This document shows, piece after piece, positions 9,093 to 20,237 of a stretch of 64,000 nucleotides of DNA; position 1 is the first letter of the stretch; each line of letters starts with the position of its first letter. Where the stretch lies: positions 682,001-746,000 of the forward strand of contig CP116670.1 in assembly GCA_028370155.1 (NCBI GenBank), written 5' to 3'. Below the pieces are notes generated by a model. It searched no databases. It was given only the letters and a program-made list of their open reading frames with translations, and was not told where the DNA came from. Source of the DNA: Arthrobacter sp. OVS8. GTDB taxonomy: Bacteria > Actinomycetota > Actinomycetes > Actinomycetales > Micrococcaceae. The position numbers and the translations under genes were made by a program.

Positions 9093-11270
9093 CCGAACTC
9101 GCAGACCGCCCCTGGGGCGCAGCCCCAATAGCACAGCCCGCGACACCACCGTCCCCAACACCGCCGTCGGCAAGACTTCGGCACCGGCCGCTGCGGGGAG
9201 CTCGTCCGGGACGCCGGCCCCCGTCGTCGACGTCGCCGCGCTGGGCGAGCTGCTCCTGGGCAAGTGGGCCGAGACCCGCCGTGCGTCCCGGGCGCTCGCG
9301 GGCCGGCCGGAGCTGCACAAGACAGAAGGTCTGACCCACACCGAGCACCGTCAGCGTGCCTTCGGCCAGCTCAGGATCCTGGTTGAAAACGGTGCGGTGC
9401 ACCGCGCCTTCCCCGTGTCCGTCGGGGGCGCCGACGAACACGGCGGCAACGTGGCAGGCTTCCAGGAACTCGTCATCGCCGACCCCTCACTGCAGATCAA
9501 GGCCGGCGTCCAGTGGGGCCTGTTCGGCTCCGCCGTGAACCACCTCGGCACCGCGGAACACCACGAGAAATGGCTCCCCGGCATTATGAGCCTGGACATT
9601 CCCGGCTGCTTCGCCATGACGGAGACCGGGCACGGCTCGGACGTCGCCAGCATCGCCACCACCGCCACATATGACCCGGCCACAGAGGAATTCGTGGTGC
9701 ATACTCCGTTCCGTGCCGCGTGGAAGGACTACATCGGAAACGCCGCCGTGGACGGCCTCGCCGCGGTGGTCTTCGCCCAGCTGGTGACGCAGGGCGTGAA
9801 CCACGGCGTCCACGCCTTCTACATGGACCTCCGCGATCCCGGAACCAAGGAATTCCTGCCGGGCATCGGCGGCGAGGACGACGGCGTCAAGGGCGGCCTC
9901 AACGGCATCGACAATGGCCGGCTGCACTTCACGCACGTCCGGATCCCGCGCACCAACCTGCTGAACCGCTACGGCAACGTCGACGCCGACGGCAGCTACA
10001 GCTCCCCATCGCCAGCCCGGGCCGCCGCTTCTTCACGATGCTCGGCACCCTGGTCCAGGGCCGCGTGTCGCTCGACGGCGCCGCCGTCACCGCGTCGAAG
10101 CTGGCCTTGAAGACGGCGATCCAGTACGCCACGGAGCGCCGCCAGTTCAACGCCTCCTCCCAGACCGACGAGGAAGTGCTGCTGGATTACCAGCGGCACC
10201 AGCGCCGGCTGTTCACGCGCCTCGCCACGACCTACGCCGCGGGTTTCGCCAGCGAACAGCTGCTGCAAAAGTTCGACGACGTCTTCTCCGGCCGCACCGA
10301 CACGGACGAGGACCGCCAGGACCTGGAAACCCTCGCGGCGGCGCTCAAGCCGCTCAGCACCTGGCACGCCCTCGACACGCTGCAGGAATGCCGCGAGGCC
10401 TGCGGCGGCGCCGGCTTCCTCATCGAGAACCGCTTTGCCTCGCTGCGCGCGGACCTGGACGTCTATGCCACCTTCGAAGGCGACAACACTGTCCTGTTGC
10501 AGCTGGTGGCCAAGCGGCTGCTCGCCGACTACGCCAAGGAATTCCGCAACGTGGACTTCGGTGTGCTGGCCCGCTACGTCGTCGGCCAGGCTACCGACGC
10601 CGCCATCCACCGGACCGGCCTGCGCGGGGTGGCGCAGTTCATGGCGGACACCGGCTCGGTGCAGAAAGCTGCCATCGCGATCAAGGACGAAGCGAGCCAG
10701 CGCGCGCTGCTGACCGACCGGGTCCAGACCATGGTCGCCGACGTCGGCTCGGCCCTGAAGGGCGCCGGCAAACTGCCGCAGCAGCAGGGCGCCGCGCTGT
10801 TCAACAGCCACCAGAACGAACTCATCGAAGCCGCCCAGGCGCACGCCGAACTGCTGCAGTGGGAAGCGTTCACCGAGGCGCTGGGCAAGGTCACGGACCC
10901 GGGCACCAAAAAGGTCCTGACCTGGCTGCGCGACCTCTTCGGCCTGTCCCTGATCGAGGAGAACCTGTCCTGGTACCTGATGAACGGCCGGCTCTCGATG
11001 CAGCGCGCCCGCACCGTGGGCGAATACATCAACCGACTGCTGGTGAAGATCCGCCCGCACGCCCTGGACCTGGTGGACGCCTTCGGCTTCGGCCCTGAAC
11101 ATCTCCGCGCCGAGATCGCCACGGGTGCCGAAAGGGTCCGCCAGGACGAAGCCCGCGCGTACTTCCGCCGGCAGCGCGCCAGCGGTGACGCTCCGGTGGA
11201 CGAGAAGATCCTGCTGGCCCGGAAGACCCACGGGTCGAAGACCCAGGGAATCGACAAGCGCCGCGCCTGA
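9089..11270 (+). CDS. Acyl-CoA oxidase / dehydrogenase family flavoprotein
   Basis: About 727 residues with two missing bases (near 9150 and 10010). It has an acyl-CoA dehydrogenase core: IPGCFAMTETGHGSDVASIA (substrate/FAD contact), GRVSLDGAAVTASKLALKTA and YATERRQF. Then come QECREACGGAGFLIENRF and YATFEGDNTVLLQLVAKRLL, signatures of acyl-CoA oxidases, and a long helical C-terminal domain. Mycobacterial FadE5, its positional counterpart, is about 610 residues. The enzyme oxidises acyl-CoA to 2-enoyl-CoA; whether electrons go to O2 or to ETF cannot be read from sequence. It is translated from an ATG overlapping the tetR stop. A long hairpin follows. Confidence 0.85.
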
Positions 11271-11282
11271 CCCGGCCGGAAA

Positions 11283-11327
11283 ACGACGACGGCGCCGCCC
11301 CCATAGCCGGGGCGGCGCCGTCGTCGT
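11283..11327. terminator. Bidirectional terminator hairpin
   Basis: ACGACGACGGCGCCGCCCC (11283-11301) pairs with GGGGCGGCGCCGTCGTCGT (11309-11327) over 19 bp with a 7-nt loop. It separates the convergent acyl-CoA oxidase gene (ends 11270) and glgA (ends 11349). Confidence 0.88.
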
Positions 11328-11348
11328 CTGTTGTCTGGAGAAGGCGGG

Positions 11349-12553
11349 TCAGGAGCCCTTGGGGAGCACCGAGCGGTAGACGTCGAGGGTGGTTTCCGTG
11401 ATCGATTCCCAGGAGAAGTGCTCCTCCGCCCGGCGGCGTCCGGCCTGGCCCATGGCGCGGGCCCGTTCGGGATCGGACACCACCTCGGTCAGGGCGGCGG
11501 CGAATTCGGTGACGAACTTCTCCGGGTCCAGCGGAGTGCCGGTCCCGTCCGTGACCTGCTCGATGTCCACCAGCAGTCCGGTCTCGCCGTGCTGGACCAC
11601 CTCGGGGATTCCGCCGGTGGCGCTGGCCACAACGGCGGCGCCGCACGCCATGGCTTCCAGGTTGACGATGCCCAGCGGCTCGTAGATCGACGGGCAGGCG
11701 AACGCGGTCGCGTGGCTGAGGACCTGGATGAGTTCGTTCCGCGGCAGCATCCGCTCCACCAGGATCACACCGCCGCGCTGGGTCTGCAGCTCCTCGATCA
11801 GGCGGGCGGTTTCGGCCGCGAGCTCGGGGGTATCGGCGGCACCGAGGCACAGCACCAGCTGGACGTCGGCGGGCAGCTTGGCGGCCGCGCGGAGCAGGTA
11901 CGGCACACCCTTCTGGCGGGTGTTGCGGCCCACGAAGACCACGCTCGGCCGGGCGGGGTCGATCCCCAGGGCACGGATGACGTCGTCGCCCTCGTCCCGG
12001 TTCCAGAGGCTCACGTCGATCCCGTTGTGGACCACCTTGACCTTGGCGGGGTCCACGTCGGGGTAGCTGCGGAGGATGTCCTGGCGCATACCCTCGGAGA
12101 CGGCGATGATCGCGGCCGCGGCCTCGTAAGCGGTTTTTCCACCCAGGAGGACAGCGCGTAGCCGCCGCCGAGCTGCTCGGCCTTCCACGGACGCAGCGGC
12201 TCGAGGCTGTGCGCGCTGAGCACATGCGGAATGCCGTGCAGCAGCGAGGCGATGTGCCCGGCCATGTTGGCGTACCACGTGTGCGAGTGCACCAGGTCCG
12301 CTCCGGCGATGTCCGGGACGATCCGCAGGTCCACGCCCAGGGTCTGCACCGCGGCGTTCGCCCCGGCGAGGTCCTCGGGCACGGCGTAGGACGTGACCGT
12401 CGCGCCGTGGTACCCCGGTTCACGGGGCGCGCCGAAGGCGCGCACCTGCAGATCCACGTGCTGGGCGAGCACCCGGCTGAGTTCGGCCACGTGGACCCCG
12501 GCGCCGCCATAGATTTCGGGCGGGAATTCTTTGGTCACAATGTCTATACGCAC
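11349..12553 (-). CDS. glgA: Glycogen synthase, GT4 family (ADP-glucose dependent)
   Basis: About 402 residues with one base missing near 12135-12150. The N-terminus reads IDIVTKEFPPEIYGGAGVHV, the donor/acceptor site of actinobacterial GlgA. The C-terminal Rossmann half has VVFVGRNTRQKGVPYLL and YEPLGIVNLEAMACGAAVVA (the E-x7-E GT4 motif). It elongates alpha-1,4-glucan from ADP-glucose; the mycobacterial relative makes maltose-1-phosphate (GlgM), so that product is possible too. The GTG at 12553 gives the family N-terminus; the TTG three codons earlier is less likely. It is divergent from glgC across about 100 bp, which supplies its substrate. Confidence 0.88.
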
Positions 12554-12655
12554 AAACCCCAAGGTAGTCGTTACGGTGGAACTGATCTAGTGTGAAGACG
12601 TTCGGGCGTGCCGGACTGTTTTGGGGAAGTACAAAGGCGTTCAGGAGCGATCACC
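12554..12655. promoter_or_regulatory. Divergent promoter region of glgA and glgC
   Basis: This 102-bp gap must hold both promoters. For glgC a TAGTGT hexamer is a possible -10 element, about 60 bp before the ATG. For glgA a TACCTT lies about 7 bp before the GTG, which would give a leaderless or nearly leaderless message. No clear operator palindrome is visible. Confidence 0.4.
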
Positions 12656-14071
12656 ATGCCGAATAAGAAAGTTCTGGCCATTGTCCTTGCAGGCGGCGAG
12701 GGAAACCGGCTCATGCCACTGACGGCGGACCGGGCCAAACCCGGTGTGCCGTTCGCAGGAAGCTACCGGCTCATTGACTTTGCGTTGTCCAACCTGGTCA
12801 ATTCCCGCTACTTGCAAATCGTTGTGCTGACGCAATACAAGTCGCACAGCCTGGACCGCCATATTTCCGAGACGTGGCGGATGTCCACGCAGCTGGGCAA
12901 CTACATCGCCTCGGTCCCAGCGCAGCAGCGCGTGGGCAAGAGCTGGTTCCTCGGCAGCGCCAACGCCATCTACCAGTCCCTGAACCTGATCCATGATGCC
13001 AACCCGGACATCGTGGTGGTTGTGGGCGCAGACCACGTCTACCGGATGGACTTTGCCCAGATGGTGGACCAGCACGTCGCCAGTGGCGCCAAGGCCACCG
13101 TTGCCGCCGTCCGCCAGCCGCTGCACATGGCCGACCAGTTCGGTGTCATCGAAGTGGACCAGGAGAACCCGGAGAAGATCGCGGCCTTCGTCGAGAAGCC
13201 GTCCTCCACGCCGGGCCTGGCCGCCGATCCCAGCCAGTTCCTCGCCTCCATGGGCAACTACGTCTTCGACGCCGATGCCCTGGTGGAGGCCCTCCACGTC
13301 GACGCCGAGCGACTGGACACCAAGCACGACATGGGCGGTGACATCATTCCCTACTTCGTGGACAAGGGTGAGGCCGGCGTCTACGACTTCACGCTGAACG
13401 AGATCCCCGGCTCCACCGAACGCGACCGCACGTACTGGCGCGACGTCGGCACCATCGACTCGTTCTACGACGCGCACATGGACCTCATTTCGCCCGTGCC
13501 CGTGTTCAACCTGTACAACTCGGAATGGCCCATCTACACGCGGCAGAGCATCTCCCCGCCCGCCAAGTTCGTGCGCGGCCAGAAGAACACCGTGGGCACC
13601 GCCTTGGATTCGATTGTGGCCAGCGGTGTGGTGATCTCCGGCGGCATCGTGGAAGGCTCCGTGCTGTCCAACGACGTCTACGTCGGTACCTCCAGCCGGG
13701 TGCTGGACTCCGTCCTCATGGACAAGGTCAACATCGGTGAGGGGGCTGTCGTCAAGCGCGCCATCATTGACAAGAACGTCAAGGTCCCGGCGGGCGCCGC
13801 GATCGGCCTCGACGCCGACCTGGACCGGTCCCGCGGATTCAAGGTCACCGAATCGGGCATCACCGTCCTGTCGAAGGGGCAGTTCGTGCCCGAACCCGGC
13901 GAGGCCGAGCGTGCCCTGTCCGCCGCCAACCTGATCCTGGTGCCCGACGCCGTCCGTGCCGCCACGGAAAACTGGCCCGCCATGCGGGAATCCGTGGACA
14001 AGGTCGCCGAAGTCCAGGCCGCCGCAGTGGGCGTCCCGGTCCCGGGCACGGGGTCTCCGAAGGACCGCTGA
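12656..14071 (+). CDS. glgC: Glucose-1-phosphate adenylyltransferase (ADP-glucose pyrophosphorylase)
   Basis: Intact, 471 residues, somewhat longer than the usual actinobacterial GlgC because of an Ala/Pro-rich tail. It makes ADP-glucose from glucose-1-phosphate and ATP, the first committed step of glycogen synthesis. Visible motifs: [20 protein letters not shown] (nucleotide loop), [26 protein letters not shown] (metal-binding Asp), FVEKP (sugar phosphate contact), [15 protein letters not shown], and a left-handed beta-helix C-terminal domain ([20 protein letters not shown]). The ATG at 12656 has AGGAG at 12643-12647. A 9-bp GC-rich hairpin follows at 14104-14134. Confidence 0.95.
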   Translation: MPNKKVLAIVLAGGEGNRLMPLTADRAKPGVPFAGSYRLIDFALSNLVNSRYLQIVVLTQYKSHSLDRHISETWRMSTQLGNYIASVPAQQRVGKSWFLGSANAIYQSLNLIHDANPDIVVVVGADHVYRMDFAQMVDQHVASGAKATVAAVRQPLHMADQFGVIEVDQENPEKIAAFVEKPSSTPGLAADPSQFLASMGNYVFDADALVEALHVDAERLDTKHDMGGDIIPYFVDKGEAGVYDFTLNEIPGSTERDRTYWRDVGTIDSFYDAHMDLISPVPVFNLYNSEWPIYTRQSISPPAKFVRGQKNTVGTALDSIVASGVVISGGIVEGSVLSNDVYVGTSSRVLDSVLMDKVNIGEGAVVKRAIIDKNVKVPAGAAIGLDADLDRSRGFKVTESGITVLSKGQFVPEPGEAERALSAANLILVPDAVRAATENWPAMRESVDKVAEVQAAAVGVPVPGTGSPKDR

Positions 14072-14103
14072 GCCTGCCCACCAGCGAGGATTCATGAAGT
14101 GCG

Positions 14104-14134
14104 GGAGCCCGGCGCCGGCGTCGGTCCGGGCTCC
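14104..14134 (+). terminator. Probable glgC terminator hairpin
   Basis: GGAGCCCGG (14104-14112) and CCGGGCTCC (14126-14134) form a perfect 9-bp stem with a 13-nt GC-rich loop, 32 bp after the glgC stop. No U tract. Confidence 0.6.
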
Positions 14135-14157
14135 GCGCAGGCTGTAAAATTGGGGAA

Positions 14158-15617
14158 ATGAGCTCCCTGATCTGCAGTCCGATCTGACCCCGAGGAAATC
14201 CAGGCCTGCCTCAAGGTCCTGAACAGCATTCACGTCTACGACGAGGAGCACCCGGACTACATTTCGGTGCGCCGGGCCACCGGCAAGATGTTCAAGGCCG
14301 TCAAGCGTCACCGCCGCGTCAGCAAGCGGGACCTGATCGCCGAAGCCGACCGTGCCGTGATCGCCCAGACGGCGACGGCCGCCCCGGACCGGATCGACGA
14401 CGAAACCCGCGGCAACAAGCTCGCCCCGTCCACAACGGGGAGCATCGCAGGACACCTGATCAGGTCCCGGCCCTGCTACATCTGCAAGCAGCACTACACC
14501 CAGGTGGACGCCTTCTACCACCAGCTGTGCCCGGAGTGCGCCCTCTTCAGCCACAGCAAGCGGGACGCCCGGACGGACCTGTCCGGACGCCGTGCGCTCC
14601 TCACCGGCGGCCGGGCGAAAATCGGCATGTACATCGCGCTGCGTCTGCTCCGCGACGGCGCCCACACCACCATCACCACCCGCTTCCCCAAGGACGCCGC
14701 GAGGCGCTTCGCCGCCATGGAGGACAGCGGCGAGTGGCTGCACCGGCTGCGGATCGTCGGCATCGACCTGCGCGACCCCGCCCAGGTGATGGCGCTGACA
14801 GATTCCCTGGACGCGGCAGGTCCCCTCGACATCATCATCAACAACGCGGCCCAGACCGTGCGCCGCTCCGGCAACGCGTACAAGCCGCTGGTCGACGCCG
14901 AGGACGAACCGCTGCCCGCTGCCCTGCAGGCCGCCAACGGCGGCCCGGAACTCGTGACCTTCGGCCACGCCCACGACAAGCACCCGCTGGCCCTGGCCAG
15001 CACCGTGCTGGAGCACCCGGTGCTGGCAGGCGACGCCATCACCTCGCTGGCGCTCTCCACCGGCTCCGCTTCGCTGGAGCGGATCGCCGCCGGCACCGCC
15101 ATTGACGCGGGCGGCCTGGTCCCGGACCTGGCCGCCATCAACAGCTGGACCCAGGTGGTGGACGAAGTGGATCCCCTCGAAATGCTTGAAGTCCAGCTGT
15201 GCAACGTCACCGCACCCTTCCTCCTCGTCAGCCGGCTCCGCGGGGCGATGAAACGCTCCACCGCCAAGCGGAAGTACATCGTGAACGTCAGCGCCATGGA
15301 AGGCCAGTTCTCCCGTGCCTACAAGGGCCCGGGCCACCCGCACACCAACATGGCCAAGGCCGCGCTGAACATGATGACCCGGACCAGTGCCCAGGAGATG
15401 CTGGACGCCGACGGCATCCTCATGACCGCCGTCGATACCGGCTGGATCACCGATGAGCGCCCGCATTACACCAAGGTCCGCCTCATGGAGGAGGGTTCCA
15501 CGCCCCCTCGACCTGGTCGACGGGGCTGCCCGGGTCTACGATCCGATCGTGATGGGCGAGTCAGGCGAGGACCAGTACGGCGTCTTTCTCAAGGACTACA
15601 AGCCGAGCCCCTGGTAG
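14158..15617 (+). CDS. SDR-fold oxidoreductase-like protein with N-terminal zinc-ribbon-like motif
   Basis: About 487 residues with three missing bases (near 14168, 14192 and 15500). Roughly the first 100 residues are helical (LTPEEIQACLKVLNSIHVYD); then CYICKQHYTQVDAFYHQLCPEC gives a CxxC-x16-CxxC pair likely to bind zinc; then a Rossmann domain starts at GRRALLTGGRAKIGMYIALR. SDR landmarks include IIINNAAQTVRR and NVSAMEGQFSRAY. The usual catalytic YxxxK reads TNMAK, so the Tyr is replaced, although the preceding RAYKG Tyr could substitute. It resembles an uncharacterised SDR family that, from memory, also occurs in fungi with the same cysteine motif. Substrate and even catalytic activity are unknown. 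Confidence 0.8.
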
Positions 15618-15682
15618 GCGCCGGCGCCCGGCGTCGTGGGGGCGCCGTCGGGGCCCTCCGGCGCGGGGTGAGGGCCCGGGGC

Positions 15683-15696
15683 GGGCCTTATGGCCC
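15683..15696. promoter_or_regulatory. DosR-like palindrome upstream of PPOX gene
   Basis: GGGCCTTATGGCCC is a palindrome with 5-bp arms. It matches 11 of 14 positions of the mycobacterial DosR core GGGACTWWAGTCCC. It lies 37 bp upstream of the ATG of the PPOX gene at 15734, in a locus that also encodes a DevR/DevS pair. The functional link is inference. Confidence 0.5.
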
Positions 15697-15733
15697 TGAT
15701 TAGGTGCCGGGACAGAACGTAACGTGGGTGCAC

Positions 15734-16204
15734 ATGAACACAGAGACGTCACCTGCGCCCGATTTCGGACTGTCCCTTGACCAGTGCTGGACGCTGCTGG
15801 AGACGGAAGTCGTGGGGCGGATCGCCCTGATCGTGGACGGTCATCCGGAGATCTTCCCCGTGAACTTCGCGCTGGAGCGCCGCTCCATTGTGTTCCGCAC
15901 CGCCGGCGGGTCCAAACTGTGGGCGGCGATGACGGGAAAGCCGGTCGCCTTCGAGATCGACGGCTACGACGCCCACGAACAGCAGGCCTGGAGTGTTGTG
16001 GCCCGCGGCGAGGCGCAGTTGATCGAAAGCCAGCAGGAGAAGGACGCCGTCGACGAACAACTGCTTGAGCCGTGGCAGCCGGGCGACAAGGACTACTACG
16101 TGCGTCTTGCGCCCAAAGCCATGACCGGGCGCCGGTTCAAGGTTAACCGGCCTGACCTGTGGACCACCCGGCTCTCCGATCCCCGCCGGGCCTCGTTCGA
16201 ATAG
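15734..16204 (+). CDS. Pyridoxamine 5'-phosphate oxidase-family (flavin-binding split-barrel) protein
   Basis: Intact, 156 residues. The sequence LLETEVVGRIALIVDGHPEI, FPVNFALERRSIVFRTAGGS and KLWAAMTGKPVAFEID is typical of the PPOX / FMN-binding split-barrel proteins annotated as nitroimidazole- or flavin-nucleotide-binding in actinobacteria. Members bind FMN or F420 and reduce small molecules; several belong to the mycobacterial DosR regulon. The start is the ATG at 15734; an in-frame GTG at 15704 is less likely. It is paralogous to the gene at 19738 (shared GxxAxxVxxHPxIFPxNxxxxxxxxVFRTA pattern), and both flank the usp-devR-devS genes. Confidence 0.85.
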   Translation: MNTETSPAPDFGLSLDQCWTLLETEVVGRIALIVDGHPEIFPVNFALERRSIVFRTAGGSKLWAAMTGKPVAFEIDGYDAHEQQAWSVVARGEAQLIESQQEKDAVDEQLLEPWQPGDKDYYVRLAPKAMTGRRFKVNRPDLWTTRLSDPRRASFE

Positions 16205-16246
16205 GCGGAATCCGGCAGCCAGGACCGCGCACCCTTCCACCAAGGC

Positions 16247-16706
16247 CTATTTGGCGGCCTTTGCCGCCTTCGACTCCGGGAATGGACCACCAGTACGGGG
16301 CAATGGGCGTGTGCCACCAGTGCAGAACTCACGGACCCGATCAGCATTCCGCCGAAACCTCCGTGCCCGCGGCGGCCCACCACCACCAGGTCGGCGTCCC
16401 GGCTTGCCTCAATCAGGGTGTACCGCGGGTGCCCCTGCACCAGCCGCGTTTCGACGTTGGCGGGTCTCTCCGCCCCGAACGCCTTGTCTACGGTCTCCTG
16501 CAGGATTTCGCCGGCACGGACGTCGAAGTCGTCGATGCCCATCGCGACATAACCGTCGTACACGGGCGGGACGTCCCAGCTGGCCATGGCGACGAGCGTG
16601 GCCGAGAGCGGTCCGGCGAGGCTCTGTGCCTGGCGCAGCGCCTCCACCGAGGCATCGGAACCGTCAACCCCACCACGATGGTCCGGATGTCCCTGGCTTC
16701 AGTCAT
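16247..16706 (-). CDS. Universal stress protein (UspA family), single domain
   Basis: About 153 residues with two missing bases, near 16667 and 16287. The N-terminus MTEARDIRTIVVGVDGSDAS appears once the first is restored, followed by VEALRQAQSLAGPLSATLVA. The ATP-binding signature VVGRRGHGGFGGMLIGSVSS (the G-2x-G-9x-G-S/T pattern) and AHCPVLVV are clear, so this is an ATP-binding type USP. With the second base restored it ends ESKAAKAAK. It is divergent from the devR-type regulator; USPs are classic members of DosR-like regulons, which fits this position. Confidence 0.83.
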
Positions 16707-17072
16707 GGCTGATCCCTTCGTCGTACAGCTGGCGCGTCCAGCCTACAATGGCTGGCCAGCCGCGACGGCGGCTAGGGTCATAAGACATAGGGCGGCGTCC
16801 CGGCGGCTTCACTGCGGCGTGCCGGCGGGACCAAGGACCCTTGTCCGGGTTGCCGGCAGGGGCAACAATTGCAGTGGTCGGGATCGTAAACCACTCGCAG
16901 GGGGCAAACCGCAGGGACCGTCAGTTCCCGAGCGACCTAGGCGGCCCGGCGAACAGCGACAGCGGCGCCCACGTCGGCGACAATGGAGTCAGCGGACACG
17001 CAGGTACCATCTGCGGACAGGCTGGGGACCACCGCACCATACATGGCAGCGCAAGCCGCCGGAGGGAGAATC
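16707..17072. promoter_or_regulatory. 366-bp divergent gap between usp and devR with DosR-like candidate boxes
   Basis: No gene seen. Three imperfect palindromes resemble DosR-type sites: GGGTCATAAGACAT (16775-16788, 10 of 14 identical to the complement of the box at 15683), GGACCCTTGTCC (16835-16846, perfect 4-bp arms) and GGGACCGTCAGTTCCC (16914-16929). They are spread across the gap, so they could serve usp on the left and devR on the right. Individually each is weak; together with the locus content they are worth testing. Confidence 0.42.
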
Positions 17073-17801
17073 ATGATTGCCTGGGCAGACGCAGGTCTCA
17101 CTGCACCCGACGGGGCGCGGGCTGTCATACGTGTCTTCATCCTGGATGACCACGAACTTGTCCGGCGCGGCCTTCAGGAGCTCCTTGAAGGTGAAGGCTT
17201 CCAGGTGGTGGGAAGTTCAGGCTCCGCCATCGAGGCGACCCGCCGGATTCCCGCCCTGCATCCGGACGTCTGTGTCCTCGATGCCCGGCTTCCGGACGGG
17301 ACCGGCATTGAAGTCTGCCGCGACGTACGCTCGGTGGACCCGTCGCTGAACTGCATTATCCTGACCAGTTTCGACGACGAGCAGGCGCTGCGCGGGGCCG
17401 TCCTGGCGGGCGCGCGTGGCTATGTCCTGAAAGAAATCGGCGGCACCGACCTGATCGGGGCACTGCGCAGGGCGGCCGCCGGCGAGTCGCTCTTCGAGGA
17501 GGGCGTAGCCGCCGGAGTTGTGGAAAGCCTGGTGGAGGCTGAAGAAATCGATCCCCGGACGTCGTCCCTCACACCCCAGGAGCGCCGGGTGCTGGAGCTG
17601 GTGGGCGGCGGACTCACGAACCGCCAGATTGCCGCGGAAATGTTCCTCGCGGAGAAGACGGTCAAGAACTACGTCTCATCGCTGCTGGCCAAGCTGGGTT
17701 TCGAACGGCGCACCCAGGCGGCTGTCTTCATCGCCGGTCCGGCGTCAGCCGTGCAGCCTGCAGGCCAGGCCGAGGGCAACCGCGCCCACAGCGTCCGCTA
17801 G
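17073..17801 (+). CDS. NarL/LuxR-type response regulator, DevR (DosR)-like
   Basis: Intact, 242 residues. It starts at the ATG with GGAGGG a few bases upstream. The receiver domain has VFILDDHELVRRGLQELL with acidic pocket D25-D26, phosphoacceptor D70 (CVLDARLPDGTGIE), T98 and K120. The LuxR helix-turn-helix reads LTPQERRVLELVGGGLTNRQ and AAEMFLAEKTVKNYVSSLLA, with EKTVKNYVSS matching the DosR recognition helix. In mycobacteria DosR switches on usp, hspX and nitroreductase-like genes under hypoxia or NO. The sensor kinase gene is convergent (ends 17869), and usp and PPOX genes surround it, which supports the same kind of role. Confidence 0.88.
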   Translation: MIAWADAGLTAPDGARAVIRVFILDDHELVRRGLQELLEGEGFQVVGSSGSAIEATRRIPALHPDVCVLDARLPDGTGIEVCRDVRSVDPSLNCIILTSFDDEQALRGAVLAGARGYVLKEIGGTDLIGALRRAAAGESLFEEGVAAGVVESLVEAEEIDPRTSSLTPQERRVLELVGGGLTNRQIAAEMFLAEKTVKNYVSSLLAKLGFERRTQAAVFIAGPASAVQPAGQAEGNRAHSVR

Positions 17802-17868
17802 CTGGCCGCCGCCGCTCGCGGCGGTAAGCGACCGTGCCCGCTGAGGGAGAACCTCAGGATGCGCGCTG

Positions 17869-19516
<1,648 letters not shown>

Positions 19517-19666
19517 GGGTTGCGGCTCCGTGGCGGTCTGGTCCGGGCTCTCCCCATTGAATGCATGCTCATTGGCCCCAATTCAATACAAACGAACGCG
19601 ACGATCGTCAACGCTGACGATGGTGATGCCAGAATACCCCGTGGCGGGCACAAAGACCCGAGTAGC

Positions 19667-19680
19667 CGGACTATCTGCCC
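19667..19680. promoter_or_regulatory. Weak DosR-like half-palindrome upstream of second PPOX gene
   Basis: CGGACTATCTGCCC, with GGAC and GCCC half-sites five bases apart, lies 57 bp upstream of the ATG at 19738, in the divergent gap between devS and this PPOX gene. It matches the DosR core only partly and is listed because similar elements precede other stress genes here. Confidence 0.3.
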
Positions 19681-19737
19681 GGGATTGTGACCTTTTCCCC
19701 TACCCCGCTTCCGCCGGGCGGGCGTAGGCTCGGCGCC

Positions 19738-20178
19738 ATGAGTACTGATCCCAACCCGGGCAAAAACCAGCAGGCACACGAAGTTGAAAACCTTGACAAC
19801 CACGAATGCTGGCGTCTGTTACGCGGCGTCAGTGTGGGTCGGCTCGCGGTGTGGGTGGAAGACCATCCCGATATCTTCCCGATCAACTACAAGGTGGACC
19901 ACGGCACCCTGGTGTTCCGCACGGCGGACGGCACCAAACTGCAGGCAGCCACGGCAGACACCCCGGTGGCACTGGAGGCCGACGGCATTGACGCTGACAG
20001 CGGCATCGCCTGGAGTGTGGTGATCAAGGGACAGGCCGCGCCGGTGAAGAACCAGCAGGAGGTCCTCGACACCGTGGGGTTGCTGCTGTTCCCCTGGCAG
20101 GCGGGCAAGAAGGAACACTTCGTGAGGATCACGCCGGACACCATAACGGGACGCCGCTTCAAAGTGGTCCCCCGCTGA
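19738..20178 (+). CDS. Pyridoxamine 5'-phosphate oxidase-family (flavin-binding split-barrel) protein
   Basis: Intact, 146 residues. ECWRLLRGVSVGRLAVWVED, HPDIFPINYKVDHGTLVFRT and LQAATADTPVALEADGID place it in the same PPOX subfamily as the protein at 15734, with which it shares most of the core and the C-terminal TGRRFKV. It probably binds FMN or F420 and acts as a reductase of unknown substrate. It is divergent from the devS-like kinase and completes a symmetric locus PPOX-usp-devR-devS-PPOX. The start is the only ATG that gives the family N-terminus. A long palindrome follows the stop. Confidence 0.85.
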   Translation: MSTDPNPGKNQQAHEVENLDNHECWRLLRGVSVGRLAVWVEDHPDIFPINYKVDHGTLVFRTADGTKLQAATADTPVALEADGIDADSGIAWSVVIKGQAAPVKNQQEVLDTVGLLLFPWQAGKKEHFVRITPDTITGRRFKVVPR

Positions 20179-20237
20179 CCTGGTGGACGCCGCTGGATGA
20201 CGCCACCCGCTCCGGCCTCGAGTAACCCTTAAACCCG

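Noticed and set aside
9996..11231. Minus-strand open frame of about 410 codons opposite the acyl-CoA oxidase
   Set aside because: The plus strand carries a clear enzyme; the mirror has no domain signal.
12641..15466. Minus-strand open frame of about 940 codons opposite glgC and the SDR gene
   Set aside because: glgC on the plus strand is intact with all motifs. The long mirror frame is a codon-bias effect of high-GC DNA.
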